The notes beneath the pieces were generated by a model. The model saw only the letters and a list, made by a program, of their open reading frames with translations. It had not been told where the DNA came from and did no database searches. 64,000 bases of DNA from Neopestalotiopsis rosae (lineage: Eukaryota; Ascomycota; Sordariomycetes; Amphisphaeriales; Sporocadaceae): assembly GCA_023078685.1 (NCBI GenBank), contig JALGAS010000008.1:3038001-3102000 (forward strand). The letters are read 5' to 3'. Positions 22,738 to 34,879 of the stretch are shown piece by piece; the stretch's first letter is position 1, and every line of letters starts with the position of its first letter. The position numbers were made by a program, and so were the translations under genes.

Positions 22738-25700
22738 GTACAGGAATTCTTTTCTATGGTTGTTTTTGGTTGCACCGGCGTGCATATATCGCAGTGATGG
22801 TAAATTTGCGGTTTATGATATACTATACAGCTCTTCAGCACATCTATTTCGTTGCGGTTTTCACTCAGGTATCATTCAGGCCTGTGTGTAGTGACAATTC
22901 CAATGTTACGTCGCCAACAGAGGCGAATGTTCAGCTCTGATGGGAGCGCGGTATGAGTTCTAGTGCGACAATGGTAAGCAAGATAAAATTGAACGCACTT
23001 GGATTCACCAGCCTGTGATGCTTAGGTTAGAGAGAAAAAGCCTATGCAGGAACTGCAGGTCACATGTTCACCTCCCATAGCAAAAAAGAAATCCGATGTT
23101 GTAAGATTCAGAGTTCGCAAGCCTTTGAGAAAGTGTCAGTCAAATAAAATCGTGATCGTGACTACTAAGTCACGAACTTCATTGCATCAAGCTGCCCGAA
23201 ATGTAGTTTGAGAGAAGCCCATGGCATCAATCCACTCCCACTCGGGAAGACTTGCACAGTTGGCGATGGAGTAATGAAAACACGTCACCCTGGCATGACA
23301 GGACCGCTCCTTGACAACGGCGCGCAGATCATCTAGGTGATTAACATCGCTTGAACCGGGCCACACGTTTCCATTCCTTCCATGGTCTGTGTATCGAAGG
23401 GTGGCAGCGGGTCTGGGAGAAACGGACATGCAAAAGTACCGACATACTCTAGAGCGTCAAGACACGCTCGAGGATGTGAGAGGCTGATGATCAGGTTTTG
23501 CTTCTTCTTTAGGTCCCGAAGGACAAATACAAGCAGTCGCAAGAAAACATGGAAAATTTGTTTGCTATTTACAATAGACTTGCCGTTCTTCATCAAAAGA
23601 ACGCTGAAGCGGGCCCACAATCTGATTCCATAGCATGCTCGCACTATGAAAGTCAGGAACGGTCAGACTTTACATTAACACGAACCATGGCAAGCTTGGA
23701 AAAGTGTGTTTAGAATTAGCATGCCAAGTTCTTAGCCACCGGTCGTTCGTGCCAGGCCTGACAAGCCTGGCAGGTTTTTGGACGCCGGTAGTTGATAATC
23801 ACTCCACCAGAAGATGATCTCCAGCTCGAGCACTAACTGACTCCGCAAGGGTACATGTTTTGTAGGACATGGATAATTGTCCAGGACGCTCACACATCGC
23901 CTGACTGATCATCGAGATTTGTTTGTTGTCTGAACGCACACGACGTGTTCATCATCTATACTTGCCAGCCCTGATGGATGGAGATACTGGCAGGCGTTCG
24001 TGGCTTTGAAACAATCAAAGCTGGACGTGTCAGCCTCGGGGGGACGCAACGCGACGGATACCCCGGTATGTTTGTCCCACCAAAAGGGCTTCGTTGGCGA
24101 CATGGAGTTTGATGGTTGGGCCAATAATGGGGATGGTCCCGCGCGTTGGGACACGCGAAATCTTATCAGATGGATTTTAACCTCCAAGTCCGCTGGACCC
24201 CCCAGCAAGCACAGCTGGACTAAGTGGACACGTCTAGGGATGAGAGTTGCATTTCACTGTTGTGACTTGTCTTCTTCAGCCCTGGGGGCCCTGGAGACGG
24301 ATCTGTTACGCGAGATTTGGCTTCTCGAAGGGTCATGGCCGGTCTCGGACCCCATCAGATTAGATGAGATTGATAAAATGTCGGCAAGACATGGCGCGCT
24401 GATTAGATTGATAAGATTGGTAGGTGATCTGTGCTCATTGATGGATACGAAGTCACAAGGGAACTTTTGCCTTTTGCGATACGTATGATTCAGAAATGAG
24501 GAGCCGCCCAGACTCCTAACCCGCGCTGACCACCAGCCTGAAGGAATGGTTTGAGGACAAAAGGGGTAGACATGTTGATGAACATGGAGCAGACGACATT
24601 CCTGTCCACTTTCTTAGAACCCTCAATCGGCTCTGGAGTCTAGATTTTGTCAAACTGCACGGATTCTTAGCGTAGATGCATTGCGATGGAGCACAACTCA
24701 ATCGCGGAAGTGGCCTATCTCATTGGAGATGTCGCAGAGGACGAACCACTTGACCTGGATTACAATAAAGGAGCTGAAAGCTTGATTTTACGTGGGAGTT
24801 CGGATGAGAGCCGACTGCTACGGTGCAAAAGAAGACACTAAGAATCAAGCAGAGAAACCTGAATGGAAGCAGTTTACTGGCAGCTGGCTGGGAGGAGCTC
24901 CAATGTTTTCCCGTTTTCCGGTAGCGGCGGCGCGGGGAACTTGGTCCGACACTGTGGAAATCCGGTGGTGCAGGTGGTCGAATCATCATGTGTTGTAAAA
25001 TGTGGAGTCTTGTTTTACCGTTTGGTTATCACGATGCCGATTGAGTGATCATTTACTACTGCATGAACAGGGCATCGTCGACTTTTGTTGTTCGGTAACC
25101 CGGTATCCGTGGCCGTGCTCCTTCCTAATGCCCATTCTTATCTCTTATTCCCGGAGTCTTGGACGATGGAGGAGGTTTGGATGCTGCATGTTTGGCCAGA
25201 CAGATTGCTAGGTCAGAGATGAGAGAGTGACAGTTTGCATCGAAACCACCCCGGACCATCAAGATCGTGATTCGTAAAATATGCAGGCGGTGCAGTTTTG
25301 TGTATCGTTTTCGTGCAAAAGGTGTACAGCAGGACAGGTGGGCAATTATTACCCCAGACAGGCACTACGTAGACCCTAGCGGCGAACTCTCTAGTTACGA
25401 GTCGTCGACGTATTCGGTTCGCTTCCCAGGATCACTGGCCGAACCGAGCACTGTACCGAGGAAGCAGTCGATGTTTCGGGAGAATTGGTGCTCCCTGCTG
25501 TAGTAGACTGCGCCTTCGGAACAGCTGGGTTGGCTAAGGTAGGCGCATGATGCAGCATATGCCTGATGTTTTCTGAGTATCTTTTTCCGGGACTCATCCA
25601 GTTGGATGAAAGGGGGGGATCTGCCATGCGACCTGGTGTCATATTGCTGCTTGTTATGACCTCAGCAGCCGGCAACAGGCAAAGGAACCAACCACACACA

Positions 25701-27201
25701 AACATCAGCCAGCAAGACAACAGACCGCTAGAGAGGCCATTTAACTCAACGGTGCGCGCGTGTATGTGTACGTATACGTACTCTGTAAATAGCAGTAGAA
25801 CCCTGCTATTAATCTGATAAACTATCGGGTAATTCGTCAGATACCAGGTATCGTAACTCTACTGTATGCAATTTTGTGCCCGGGACAGCTTGTCCTTTAT
25901 GTTTGAAAAGGAAAGTGCCATAAGTGGCAAGGATTGACCTTTGTCTTCTCCTTTTGCCCAGATTGACCGGGTCACGAGAGATACGTGCGTACTTGTCGCA
26001 GGCCACACTCGTCATTAATTTTCGAGAGCAATGACAATTCTGAATTTGGAGGGGTTCGCACGCAATTGGGGTCTGGCTCGGCGAGGACCGGAGACCAGAC
26101 ACTCTCTCACTCACCCCAAGGAACGGCTCGCATGGCGAAAAAAAGATGATGAAAAAAAGATAGAGAAAAAGAGACCAACGCTAAAGTGTGTCAATCGGAC
26201 TGGCTTTGGTGGGCGGAGTAGGGATCGCCGCAAATTCTTTTTTTCTCTTCGCTCTTCGCTCTTCTCCTTCTTCTTCCCCTCCAAGGGACCTGCCGACGGG
26301 CAAGACGGGGAAGGGAAACCAGCGCCAACAGCCGCAAGTGCGCGCTGAATTTCTAGCTGACTTGGCTGACTGGTCTGACTGGCTGGCTCGGGGCCTGGCT
26401 GTCGTCAAAAAGACGCAGGGCTCATCAGCAGCAGTAGTGGTGCAGCAGTAGTAGTGGTAAGGTTCTGGACGCCTTCGCCAAGCGGCCAACTCGACGGCAT
26501 CGGAACCCAACTCGTACTAAACCCTTGCGACTTCCGCTGCAAACCCATCTGATTAGGGGGGCTCCGCGAGCGGTTCTCATAGCCGGTAAAGTAGGTACAT
26601 ACATACATATGCCAGTACGTGGGGATCGGTGCCACAAAAAAATGCACCAAGGTTTATTGCGTACCTACCGACTGAGTAATACCCACATTCATCATCGCTG
26701 ACCATCGCTTTACTTATCAGATCAAAACTGCCCACCCACCAAAACCCTCATAACCCTCGGCCACTCTACTCGCCAATTTGCCATTTTCTAGTCAAACACT
26801 GGGAGAATCCGGAACACAATTCTCAGTGATCATATACCCGTTCCAACATACTCAATCCAATTGAACCATACACCTAGCACGTACGAGACCAATTCAGCCG
26901 AATCTGAGTACTGTCAGCTGCCACTCTCGATTCCGGGGCTGTGTCGACCACCCAGAAAGCAACACACCACCTTCGCACCCAACATTGTCAAACCAGCCTC
27001 GCTGTTGGTCACAAACTCCTGACGAGTTTATACACTTCAACCCAAACAATATACAGAGATTCGAGAAAAACTGTCATGAGGATTGGCCAATAATAACAAC
27101 GACACATTACTTCATCTGTCGTCTCGCCACCTCAATCCTCCACCCGCTCCTCCCACCTTTTAGGACCTACCAAACTCTAATCGCTTTACGCGACAGAGAA
27201 G
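22738..27201. other. Long intergenic region
   Basis: About 4.5 kb. I find no family-level gene. A 109-codon minus-strand frame (25391-25720) is listed separately. Positions 26238-26282 form a pyrimidine-rich TCTTCGCTCTTC tract, and 26420-26460 are GCAGCAGTAGTAGTGG-like. The last kilobase probably contains the promoter and leader of the reductase, including an upstream ATG at 26985 whose frame overlaps the main start. Confidence 0.5.
25391..25720 (-). CDS. Possible small secreted protein
   Basis: A 109-codon single-exon frame starting MSCWLMFVCGWFLCLLPAAE, which looks like a signal peptide. The rest is Ser/Thr/Pro-rich with a GKR dibasic site (MSPGKRYSENI) that could be a Kex2 cleavage site. 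It matches no family I know and has no cysteine pattern. The hydrophobic start could be chance. Confidence 0.25.
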   Translation of the reverse strand: MSCWLMFVCGWFLCLLPAAEVITSSNMTPGRMADPPLSSNWMSPGKRYSENIRHMLHHAPTLANPAVPKAQSTTAGSTNSPETSTASSVQCSVRPVILGSEPNTSTTRN

Positions 27202-29058
27202 ATGACAATGTCTACGCGCATTGAGCAGATTCTCACCGACACGGGACGCGACTGTGGCTCTTGCTCGCCTGGAACGCCCTCGATTGCTCCCTCTCTTACC
27301 TACTCCGAAGACTCTGAGGACCAAGATGAGCTGCCTCAGCCAGAACCTCACAGGAGGCGCCGGGCCTCTACCAGGCTGATTTCCCAGAGTGCAGCCGACA
27401 TTCAAAGAATTACCGGCGAGTCTACGACCGAACTGATCAACAGATGTTGTGGCGGCGGCTGCTGCATGAAGCTGGGCCAGAAGAAGAAGGAGGGCTTGGA
27501 ATATGAAAACGTTCCCCTGCCTGACAACGACGCCTTCCGGAGTCTCTGCCTTAAGATTGCTGAGATTCCCAAGGTGCTTAACAATGTTGCCGAGATGCCC
27601 CAGCAGACGGCTTTCCTTAAGCCCCTTCGCCGCACATCAAACCGTCTGCCGTCACCTACTGACTCGGCAATCTCGGTGAGCAGCCCGCGCGATGGTGCGG
27701 ACACCTCCGATCAGCTCACCAAGAGTCTGGCCAAGCTCGAGCTGGAAGATCTTGATACCACTATTCAGCCACCATCATTCGTGCAGCCGCACCCACCGTA
27801 CCATGTCTTCCCAGCCAAGATTCACAACACTCGAGAGTTGACAAAGCTTGGCGCTGAGAAGAGGACCTACCATTTCGATCTTGACATTACAGATTACCCC
27901 ACCGAGAACGGCCTTGACTTCAAGGTCGGTGGCGCCATTGGTGTCTCCGCACCCAACGATACTGAGGAAGTCGAGGAGATCCTAGATCTCCTTGGTGTGC
28001 CTCGTTACCTCCGCGACAAGCCCGTGCTCCTGCAGACAACGAGCGGTCGCTGGCCCACGGTCTGGGGAGACGAGCAGGCCCGTGAGCTCGTCACCACCCG
28101 CCGAGCCCTGCTTACCTGGTGCTCTGACATCCAGTCATACCCACCCACCAAGCAGCTCCTCAGAGTCTTGGCTGAGTATGCCAACGATCCCAACGAGAAG
28201 AAGATTCTCATGTTCCTGTGTGCAGGTGAAGGTCAAGGCGTTTTCTGCGACTTCCGTACGGGTCCTCACGTGTCGTTGTCGCAAGTTCTTCACGCATTCC
28301 CCTCCTCCAAGCCACCAATGGACCTTCTGCTTTCGGTCCTGCCGCCTTTGATGCCGCGCTTCTACTCTTTGTCCAATGACCCTCACGAGAACTTTGAAGT
28401 CCGTGACGGCAAGCAGCACCGCCTCATTGAGATCGCTGTCACCGTTCACGAGAGCGCAGATTGGCGCAAGGGACAACGGACAGGAATTGGCTCTGGTTTC
28501 TTTGAGCGCCAGTCTCGCAAGTACACCGCAATGCAGGCAGCTGGTGAACCTTCCCCACAAATCTACATTCCCATGTTCAAGGGCTTGATGGCAAACCCAT
28601 TGGCCAAGCAATTCGTTTCTGATGGCCCGATGCTGCTCATCGGCGCCGGTGTTGGAATCGCCCCCTTCCGCGGCTTTGTTCAGCGCAGATTGAAGAATGC
28701 AAACTGCGCAAACAAGGTCTGGGTGCTCCAAGGCATCCGCGACTCCTTGGTCGATGAAATCTACCAGGGTGAATGGGGAGTTCATGAAAGTGACGTGAAG
28801 CGCATCGTCGAGAGTCGCCGTGGCGAAGGTAGATACGTCCAGGAAGAGGTTGCCAACCAGGCTGATCTTGTCTGGTATGTCATTAACTCAGTCGATGGCC
28901 GAGTCTTTGTCTGCGGCAGCTCCAAGGGCATGGGTGAGGGTGTTGAAGAAGCACTCGTCGACGTGGCAATGCAGAAGGGCAATCTGGGAAGACCCGAGGC
29001 CCAGAAGTTCTGGGATCTCAAGAAGGAGGTCGGCCAGTACATTGCAGAGACGTGGTAA
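27202..29058 (+). CDS. FAD/NADPH flavoprotein reductase, P450-reductase type, no FMN domain
   Basis: A single exon of 618 aa. The C-terminal two thirds match the FAD- and NADPH-binding half of cytochrome P450 reductase, nitric oxide synthase and sulfite reductase. RFYSLS (R386) is the FAD site, SGFF follows, GAGVGIAPFRGF (about 481) is the NADP pyrophosphate site, CGSSKGMG (about 571) is the conserved cysteine-glycine motif, and the chain ends in an aromatic residue (ETW). The flavodoxin-like FMN domain is absent. It is replaced by about 200 residues with a CGSC motif (18-21) and a CCGGGCC cluster (82-88). It would pass electrons from NADPH through FAD to a separate partner; the partner is unknown. 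Confidence 0.85.
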   Translation: MTMSTRIEQILTDTGRDCGSCSPGTPSIAPSLTYSEDSEDQDELPQPEPHRRRRASTRLISQSAADIQRITGESTTELINRCCGGGCCMKLGQKKKEGLEYENVPLPDNDAFRSLCLKIAEIPKVLNNVAEMPQQTAFLKPLRRTSNRLPSPTDSAISVSSPRDGADTSDQLTKSLAKLELEDLDTTIQPPSFVQPHPPYHVFPAKIHNTRELTKLGAEKRTYHFDLDITDYPTENGLDFKVGGAIGVSAPNDTEEVEEILDLLGVPRYLRDKPVLLQTTSGRWPTVWGDEQARELVTTRRALLTWCSDIQSYPPTKQLLRVLAEYANDPNEKKILMFLCAGEGQGVFCDFRTGPHVSLSQVLHAFPSSKPPMDLLLSVLPPLMPRFYSLSNDPHENFEVRDGKQHRLIEIAVTVHESADWRKGQRTGIGSGFFERQSRKYTAMQAAGEPSPQIYIPMFKGLMANPLAKQFVSDGPMLLIGAGVGIAPFRGFVQRRLKNANCANKVWVLQGIRDSLVDEIYQGEWGVHESDVKRIVESRRGEGRYVQEEVANQADLVWYVINSVDGRVFVCGSSKGMGEGVEEALVDVAMQKGNLGRPEAQKFWDLKKEVGQYIAETW

Positions 29059-31407
29059 ATCTTGGGCAGCATTGCTCTGGAGATTCTTGTTTTGAGATGG
29101 GGGGGACAATACCAATGCACCTGCGGTGCCATTGAGCTATTATGCTCATGGACCGAATCCTTTCCAACATGCATAATCACAAGCGAGCGGTTTCTTTTCC
29201 TCAAGGCTCGGAAGTGACAGTTTTTTGTTTTCTTTGATTTAGCAACCAAAAAAAGAGTGGTACTAGAATATTTGGCGTTTTGCGCAAGCTGGGTACTGGG
29301 AAGAATGGGAAGTCTCTGATGCAACGTATGCATCGATGCTCGTATCAAGGAGAAAATACAAAATTTCTGGCTCCTTCAGCAGATCTCGGATCGAATGTGA
29401 TGGCAAAAACCGCTGCTGTGCACTACTGGCTGCGCGTGTATATATTCTGCTACGATGGATAGACATAGACAAAAGGGACGGCATTATTAGAAGCGAGGTC
29501 GTGGCATTGCCTGCCTAATATAAAAGCTAAAGTCATCCGGCGAATTCCAACTCGGCCACTCCTCATCTTGCGACCGCCTCGGACATAAGGTAGAGCGGTC
29601 TTCGGGCTCGGTCGTCGGCGGGCGGACGTGACTTGCTGACACCCGCCCGAGTTTTTACTTGTGCTTCAGCATTACTTCGCCTAGTGCGTACGCATGCCTT
29701 TTTATAGATTTAGAGATGATCTCTACTGAGTGCCATTGTTGCTGTGCGTTGGAAGCGCAGTCTGTATCAAGGTGATCGATTTCAGAACTGAGTTGCGGAT
29801 TTCGGGTCGGTGATACGGCCGTGCTTACGCCTGACTCGTGGCTGCCGCGGCGGTGATGTTTTAGGGAAAGAAGAAGAGACTGTCAGGCCGCCATTGCCAA
29901 TAGTGCCTGAAAACTCCAAGCAGAGTTCACATCCCTCACCTACCAGTCGAATGATGGCATCAAAATCTGATGATCAGCCCCGGAAACGTGTCTATCCGGA
30001 TTATTCGCTGGACACAAATTTGACGAATGCAACGCGCGTTTTTCATCATCCTTGGTAGGCAGCTAGTATCAAAAAGAGCTGCAAAGAATCTATGATTTAC
30101 CCTTTTACCAGAGCCCAGAGATACAATTTTCGGGTTGTTCATTCTCCTACACGTATCTGTTTGGTTAGGGCTTCTATGTCGGCAGGACTTCTAAATGCCA
30201 AGATATCCCCTACAATGCTCCAGCACTCTCTTTGGTGTCCTTCCCGATGGCACTAGAGCAAGTGATTTACGAGTGCAATGTGTCTATTCACAGAATACCT
30301 GTACAGCACGAGAGTATTCTCACACCTTCTTCACCGATCAAGACCCTACACTAGAAAGAAGACCCTGATCGTCGCGGTTGATGTCACTCAAGGTGTGCTC
30401 GTCGCGGGGGCGTTGAGGGGCAAATAATTAAGGTTTGGCAGTGTCGCATGGCACCCCTGACAGGAAAGACGGCATTTGGTGTAAGGGGACTGGGCAATTG
30501 ATTCGCGAAAGAGTAAGGATTATCAGATCTGATAGTGTCTTTTGTGCAAGGCGACTGTACGTATGCACTGCTCAGGTGCAAGTATGTATTACAGAAGCCA
30601 GTGCGTTGCCGAATCTCTACTTCAATGTTTTGTTTCGCAAGAGTCATGATTTTCGTCGTGCCCAGGCAAACTGACAAAGTTGTCAAGACAAGATGGACCG
30701 CCGACGGTATGGAAATAGTATAAAGCTCAGCCGGATATATCCCAAGTGCTACTTCCGGTTATCCAGGGCTTTTCCTTCCAATGGCGCGGGTAACCCCGTG
30801 AAAGAAGAAGGAATTCAACCAAACAAGCCCCCTCGGCCCCCACGTGGAGCAAATTGACAGAACGGTTCTGCTTGCGTGCCTCGACGCATTGATTAGCGAC
30901 GATTACCTCAGCGGTCTTTGAGGGAACGCTACAGAGGGGTCGGATCCACACGGACATGAAGTTGCTTACAGAAGCCTTATGAAAGCATGCTTACCACGCA
31001 ATTTTTAACGGATATACACGACCATAGTGGGGTGCAACTGTGGGCCTCTGAAGCATTCCCATTCGACCACTGGCTTGTTGCTTGGAAGGTGTCGTACAGC
31101 ACGTTATAATAGAACCGTCCTATCGATCGATAGGCCCGAGGTTCGATCCTATTCCACGAACTCCATTCTTCCCTTGCCCTTGTCGTGTCATGTTTCCCGC
31201 CAAAACGCGGCTTTTGTACAGAATAGTGTAGTCCAAGTGTACCAGTTGACAGGATCTCGACCTTGGAACCCCTCGAACCCCTCGGAAAACCCCTCGTTCC
31301 ATAGACGCAAGACCCCACCAAAGAGGGACCCATCTTGCGTGCTTGCAGCTTGTAGTGTTATATCGTCAAGTTTCCATCGTGGGCCCAGTACATCTATATA
31401 GCCCACC
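29059..31407. other. Intergenic region
   Basis: About 2.3 kb between two plus-strand genes. No gene recognised. A TATATA lies at about 31395, only about 10 bp before the first ATG of the nitroreductase frame. Confidence 0.5.
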
Positions 31408-32234
31408 ATGTTTCGCCCGCAAGTCTGGAGACCGCTCTCTTCTGCATTCAAACAATCTTCTTCTCTCAGATCGATAATACCCCGTCAAACGACACCACTA
31501 TTTACCACCACTTCTTTCAACCACACACCCAAAGCCAACATGTCTTCCTCCGTCGTCTCGGCCAACTCGATCATTGAGCTGATCAAGAACCGCCGCTCCA
31601 ACTACGTCCTGTCCAAGAACCTGACCATCTCCAAGGAGCGCGTCTCCGAGATCGTCAAGGAGGCCACCCTGCACGTCCCTTCCTCCTTCAACGCCCAGCC
31701 CGTCCGCGTCGTCGTCCTGTTCGGCGCCGAGCACGAGAAGCTCTGGGACATTACCGGCGACGTCCTCAAGGCTATTGTCCCCGAGGAGAACTGGAAGCCC
31801 ACTGGTGACAAGATTGCCCTGTTCAAGGGTGCCGCTGGTACCGTAAGTATTCTGCCCTCCACTGTACATGAACATATACAACAGAATGGACACATACTGA
31901 TAATTTCCCACAGGTCCTCTTCTTCGAGGACTCCGAGACCGTCAAGAAGCAGCAGTCCGCCTTCCCCCTGTACGCCGACAAGTTCCCCCTCTGGGCCACC
32001 CAGGCCGACGCCATGCTGCAGCACACGCTCTGGGTCGCCCTCGAGGCCGAGGGGCTCGGCGCCAACCTCCAGCACTACAACCCCCTGATCGACGCCAAGG
32101 TCGCCTCGCAGTGGGACGTCCCCTCGGACTGGAAGCTCAACGCCCAGCTCGTCTTTGGCGGCAAGGAGAACGACAAGCCCGGCGAGAAGAGCTTCATCCC
32201 CATTGACGAGCGCGTCAAGGTCTTTGGCGCTTAA
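31408..32234 (+). CDS. Nitroreductase-family oxidoreductase (Frm2/Hbn1-like)
   Basis: The model is join(31408..31842,31914..32234), 251 aa from the first ATG or 207 aa from 31540. The core shows the fungal Frm2/Hbn1-type pattern: NRRSNYVLSKNLTISKERV, PSSFNAQPVRVVVL for FMN binding, and GLGANLQHYNPLID. Strongly GC-ending codons mark exon 1 from 31540 on and exon 2. The first 44 residues (MFRPQVWRPLSSAF...) are rich in Arg and Ser without acidic residues, like a mitochondrial presequence. Both ATGs have good contexts (CACCATG, CAACATG). Yeast relatives are linked to oxidative stress and fatty-acid signalling. Two products with different locations are possible. Confidence 0.85.
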
Positions 32235-33025
32235 AGAAATGAAGAGGGAATTATTGAAAAGCAGAAAAAGAATGAGTATTCAAGGCTCTTAAGCGATTTG
32301 TGTATTTGCATGGGAAACGGAGTTTAGCGGTTATTACCGATACCTGAAAGAAATAGAATCAGAAGAAGATTTTAGAATATACATATATTCCAAGCAAACT
32401 ACAGAATTTAGATGAATGAAATAGCGCTCACGAACCAAAGCAATGGTCGAATTAAGTGAACATAAAAAAAGCGTCACAAGTCTATACAACCTGTGTGTTC
32501 AAATATATGGTAACTATATGATATGCAGCTAATCGGAATGACTGCCAATAAGCTTTCGTGGATGTATTGGTATACAAGCCGCGTGGTGACCAATCATTGT
32601 CCAGCCGGTAAGCACTTACTTTTTCTTTGCAGCTTAAAGTCAGGAGGGGGTGCATGAGTGACCTAATTTGCGCATGGGAAATGGACTGAAGCTTTCGATT
32701 TATGAGTTCAAAAGAGGACACCTCTCGTATCGCGTTAGCGATACAGTATATACAAGCTGCCGCCGAGCGCCTATCTTATAGTAGCCATTTCACTACCCTT
32801 CTCGATAAGTCAACGCAATGCACGCTCCGGTATATCCCACCTTGAACGCCGAGACTTATGTGCTATATAGCTTATTCAAAACAATGATACCAACTGCGAT
32901 GTTGCCCTTCCAGAGTGTGGGAATCCTTCCAAAGCCAGGAAATGTTTGGGTGCAGTCAAGATTTCGGTCCATATTCAACTTGGACCAAGACATTATCCAA
33001 AGTCTTTTTCCGCCTCGCTCAGAAT
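32235..33025. other. Convergent intergenic region
   Basis: Shared 3' flank of the nitroreductase and DCR2. AT-rich; no gene seen. Confidence 0.5.
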
Positions 33026-34879
33026 TTACTCCTCTTCTATAATCGGGGGCGGTAGCGGATGACCATTCTCGACAATGACTTGCTCGTCTATCCGAAGATC
33101 TGTTTGATTGTATTCCAATCGTTTATATGTTGTAATGCGGCCGACATTCATGTCGAGATCAAAGAAGCGTACGCGTCGGATATAGTCTCCGTAGCCACCG
33201 TAGCCGCCAAAGCCCGTACCACCGCCGTAGCACATCCAAAGTCGGGGCTTTTGTTCCTCTTCGACTTCATCTGTTGACAACATGCAATATTCGTTGGCAT
33301 GGTCGCTGAAATTACACGTTAATAACTTTTGACAGAAAGGGAGGCCCAATCAGAACTTACTGTCCACAGCTGACCATGACAACGCCCTGTTCTACCAGGG
33401 CATCACGAAAGCCCGAGTTGTACATTGGGGCCGTTACACCTTCCCTCCATGCGCCATTGAAGAACGACTCTGTTTCTCGATACTCTGGCAGTGGGATGTG
33501 GATGAAGGCAATGTCCATATGGATGTGGGTATACTGCTTGTGGTTCTTCTTGAGACCTGCCGACGTCTGTCTAAACCATTCAATCTGGTTCTCCTTGACC
33601 CAGTCGTATCCCTGCCATTGCCTTTCATCGGGCGAATACGAGTGAGAGTCCAAAAGATAAATCGTAAGAGCTGAATGTGTCGATGTACCGCGCGCTAGTA
33701 CTTCAATGTAGTAGTTACCAACACCATCAATATCGTCTGGCCCGGCTCGGGAGAGCGAATACGGAAGTTGCTCGATAATCGCCATTTGACTCGCTCTCGA
33801 CATGGTCCTTTCGTCGTCATGATTGCCAAATATTGATACATAGGGTATCTTGTGCTTGATGAGCAGCTGGGCATATTTGAAAATGGCCTATACGAGTTAG
33901 CGATAAGTCGACAGGAGGGATGTCTTGATTCAATAACCTACCGTCTGAGCATCGGGGGCAGTGTCTCCATTGACCTGATCGCCACTGAGGACAACCAGGT
34001 CTGGCTTCTCTTCTTCAATAAGCCGCGCAGCAAACTCCAACGTCCGTGGATCTGCCTCACACTTGCCCCCATGGTACTCATCCGGCACCGCTTCGCGACA
34101 GTGACCAACACCGGTGCTGAGGTGAATGTCTGCCAACTGCATGATTTTGAACTTTCCATTATCCTTGACGCGGGGCTGAGGCTTGAGAGGCGCTGGCTGA
34201 GAACCGCGGCGAATCGTGACGTGCGCAGCGGGTATGTTGGTGTTTGTATCCAACAGCATCGGCGTTCCGACAATATCCCAGCCATCCCGTGCCTCGACGG
34301 CATCATCTCCAAATAACAGGTCCACAGCGGTAACGGCCTGCTTGGAGTCGCTTGCGTGTACTTTGGCCGACCGCAAGACCCATAGGCCCGAGCCTCGTGA
34401 TTCCCATGGCACATCCGCCTGGCCTTTGGCTCCCTGCGATGGATCCAACCGGCCGACCATGACGTCCATGACCACCTTGTCTTCGGGTGTCAAATCTTCC
34501 TCCTTGAGCCTCCTAACATTCAAGTATGCGCTCGAGACCCATCCTTTTCCGAGGTAGAGATCCTTTTCGATGCGGTGCCATTTCTCTGGGTCCAGCTTGC
34601 AGGATTTAAAGAGACTGACACTTGAACACTTTGTGATTTTCAAATCTGTAATGACAAGCCCCGGATGGTGCTGGGGCATATATTCGTGGATGGCATTCGG
34701 AATGAAGCGAAAGTTGCGATCGAGAAAGAATACGATGAGGAATGTGAAGAAGGCCGCAGCGCTGAGCTGGGTAAGGGTTCGAACCTGCCACCGAGATATA
34801 GAATGAGCAAGAGTACCAAGCGGAGACGAATAATGTCAAAATAGAGGGCGAGTAGATTACTCACGATGCGTCGCGTCAT
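33026..34879 (-). CDS. dcr2: Dcr2-like metallophosphoesterase
   Basis: The model is complement(join(33026..33305,33361..33887,33942..34784,34865..34879)), 554 aa. The first exon encodes only MTRRI, then exon 2 gives a membrane anchor (AAFFTFLIVFFL, about residues 14-25). The metal-binding motifs of calcineurin-like phosphatases appear in order: ADIHLS, SGDQVNG, FGNHDDE, IHIPLPEY and GHDHAN, the last one reconstituted across the third intron. Yeast Dcr2 dephosphorylates Sic1 and Ire1, in cell-cycle entry and the unfolded-protein response; the same role here is inference. All introns have GT-AG ends and consistent phases. Confidence 0.92.

Noticed and set aside
24000..24488. 162-codon plus-strand frame in the 22.7-27.2 kb gap
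   Set aside because: No motif, and codon use is not like the real genes nearby.
31125..31160. tRNA-like B box (GGTTCGATCC)
   Set aside because: No A box at the right distance and the T stem does not pair.
34771..34790. tRNA-like B box (GGGTTCGAACC)
   Set aside because: It lies at the start of DCR2 exon 2 and no tRNA fold can be drawn around it.
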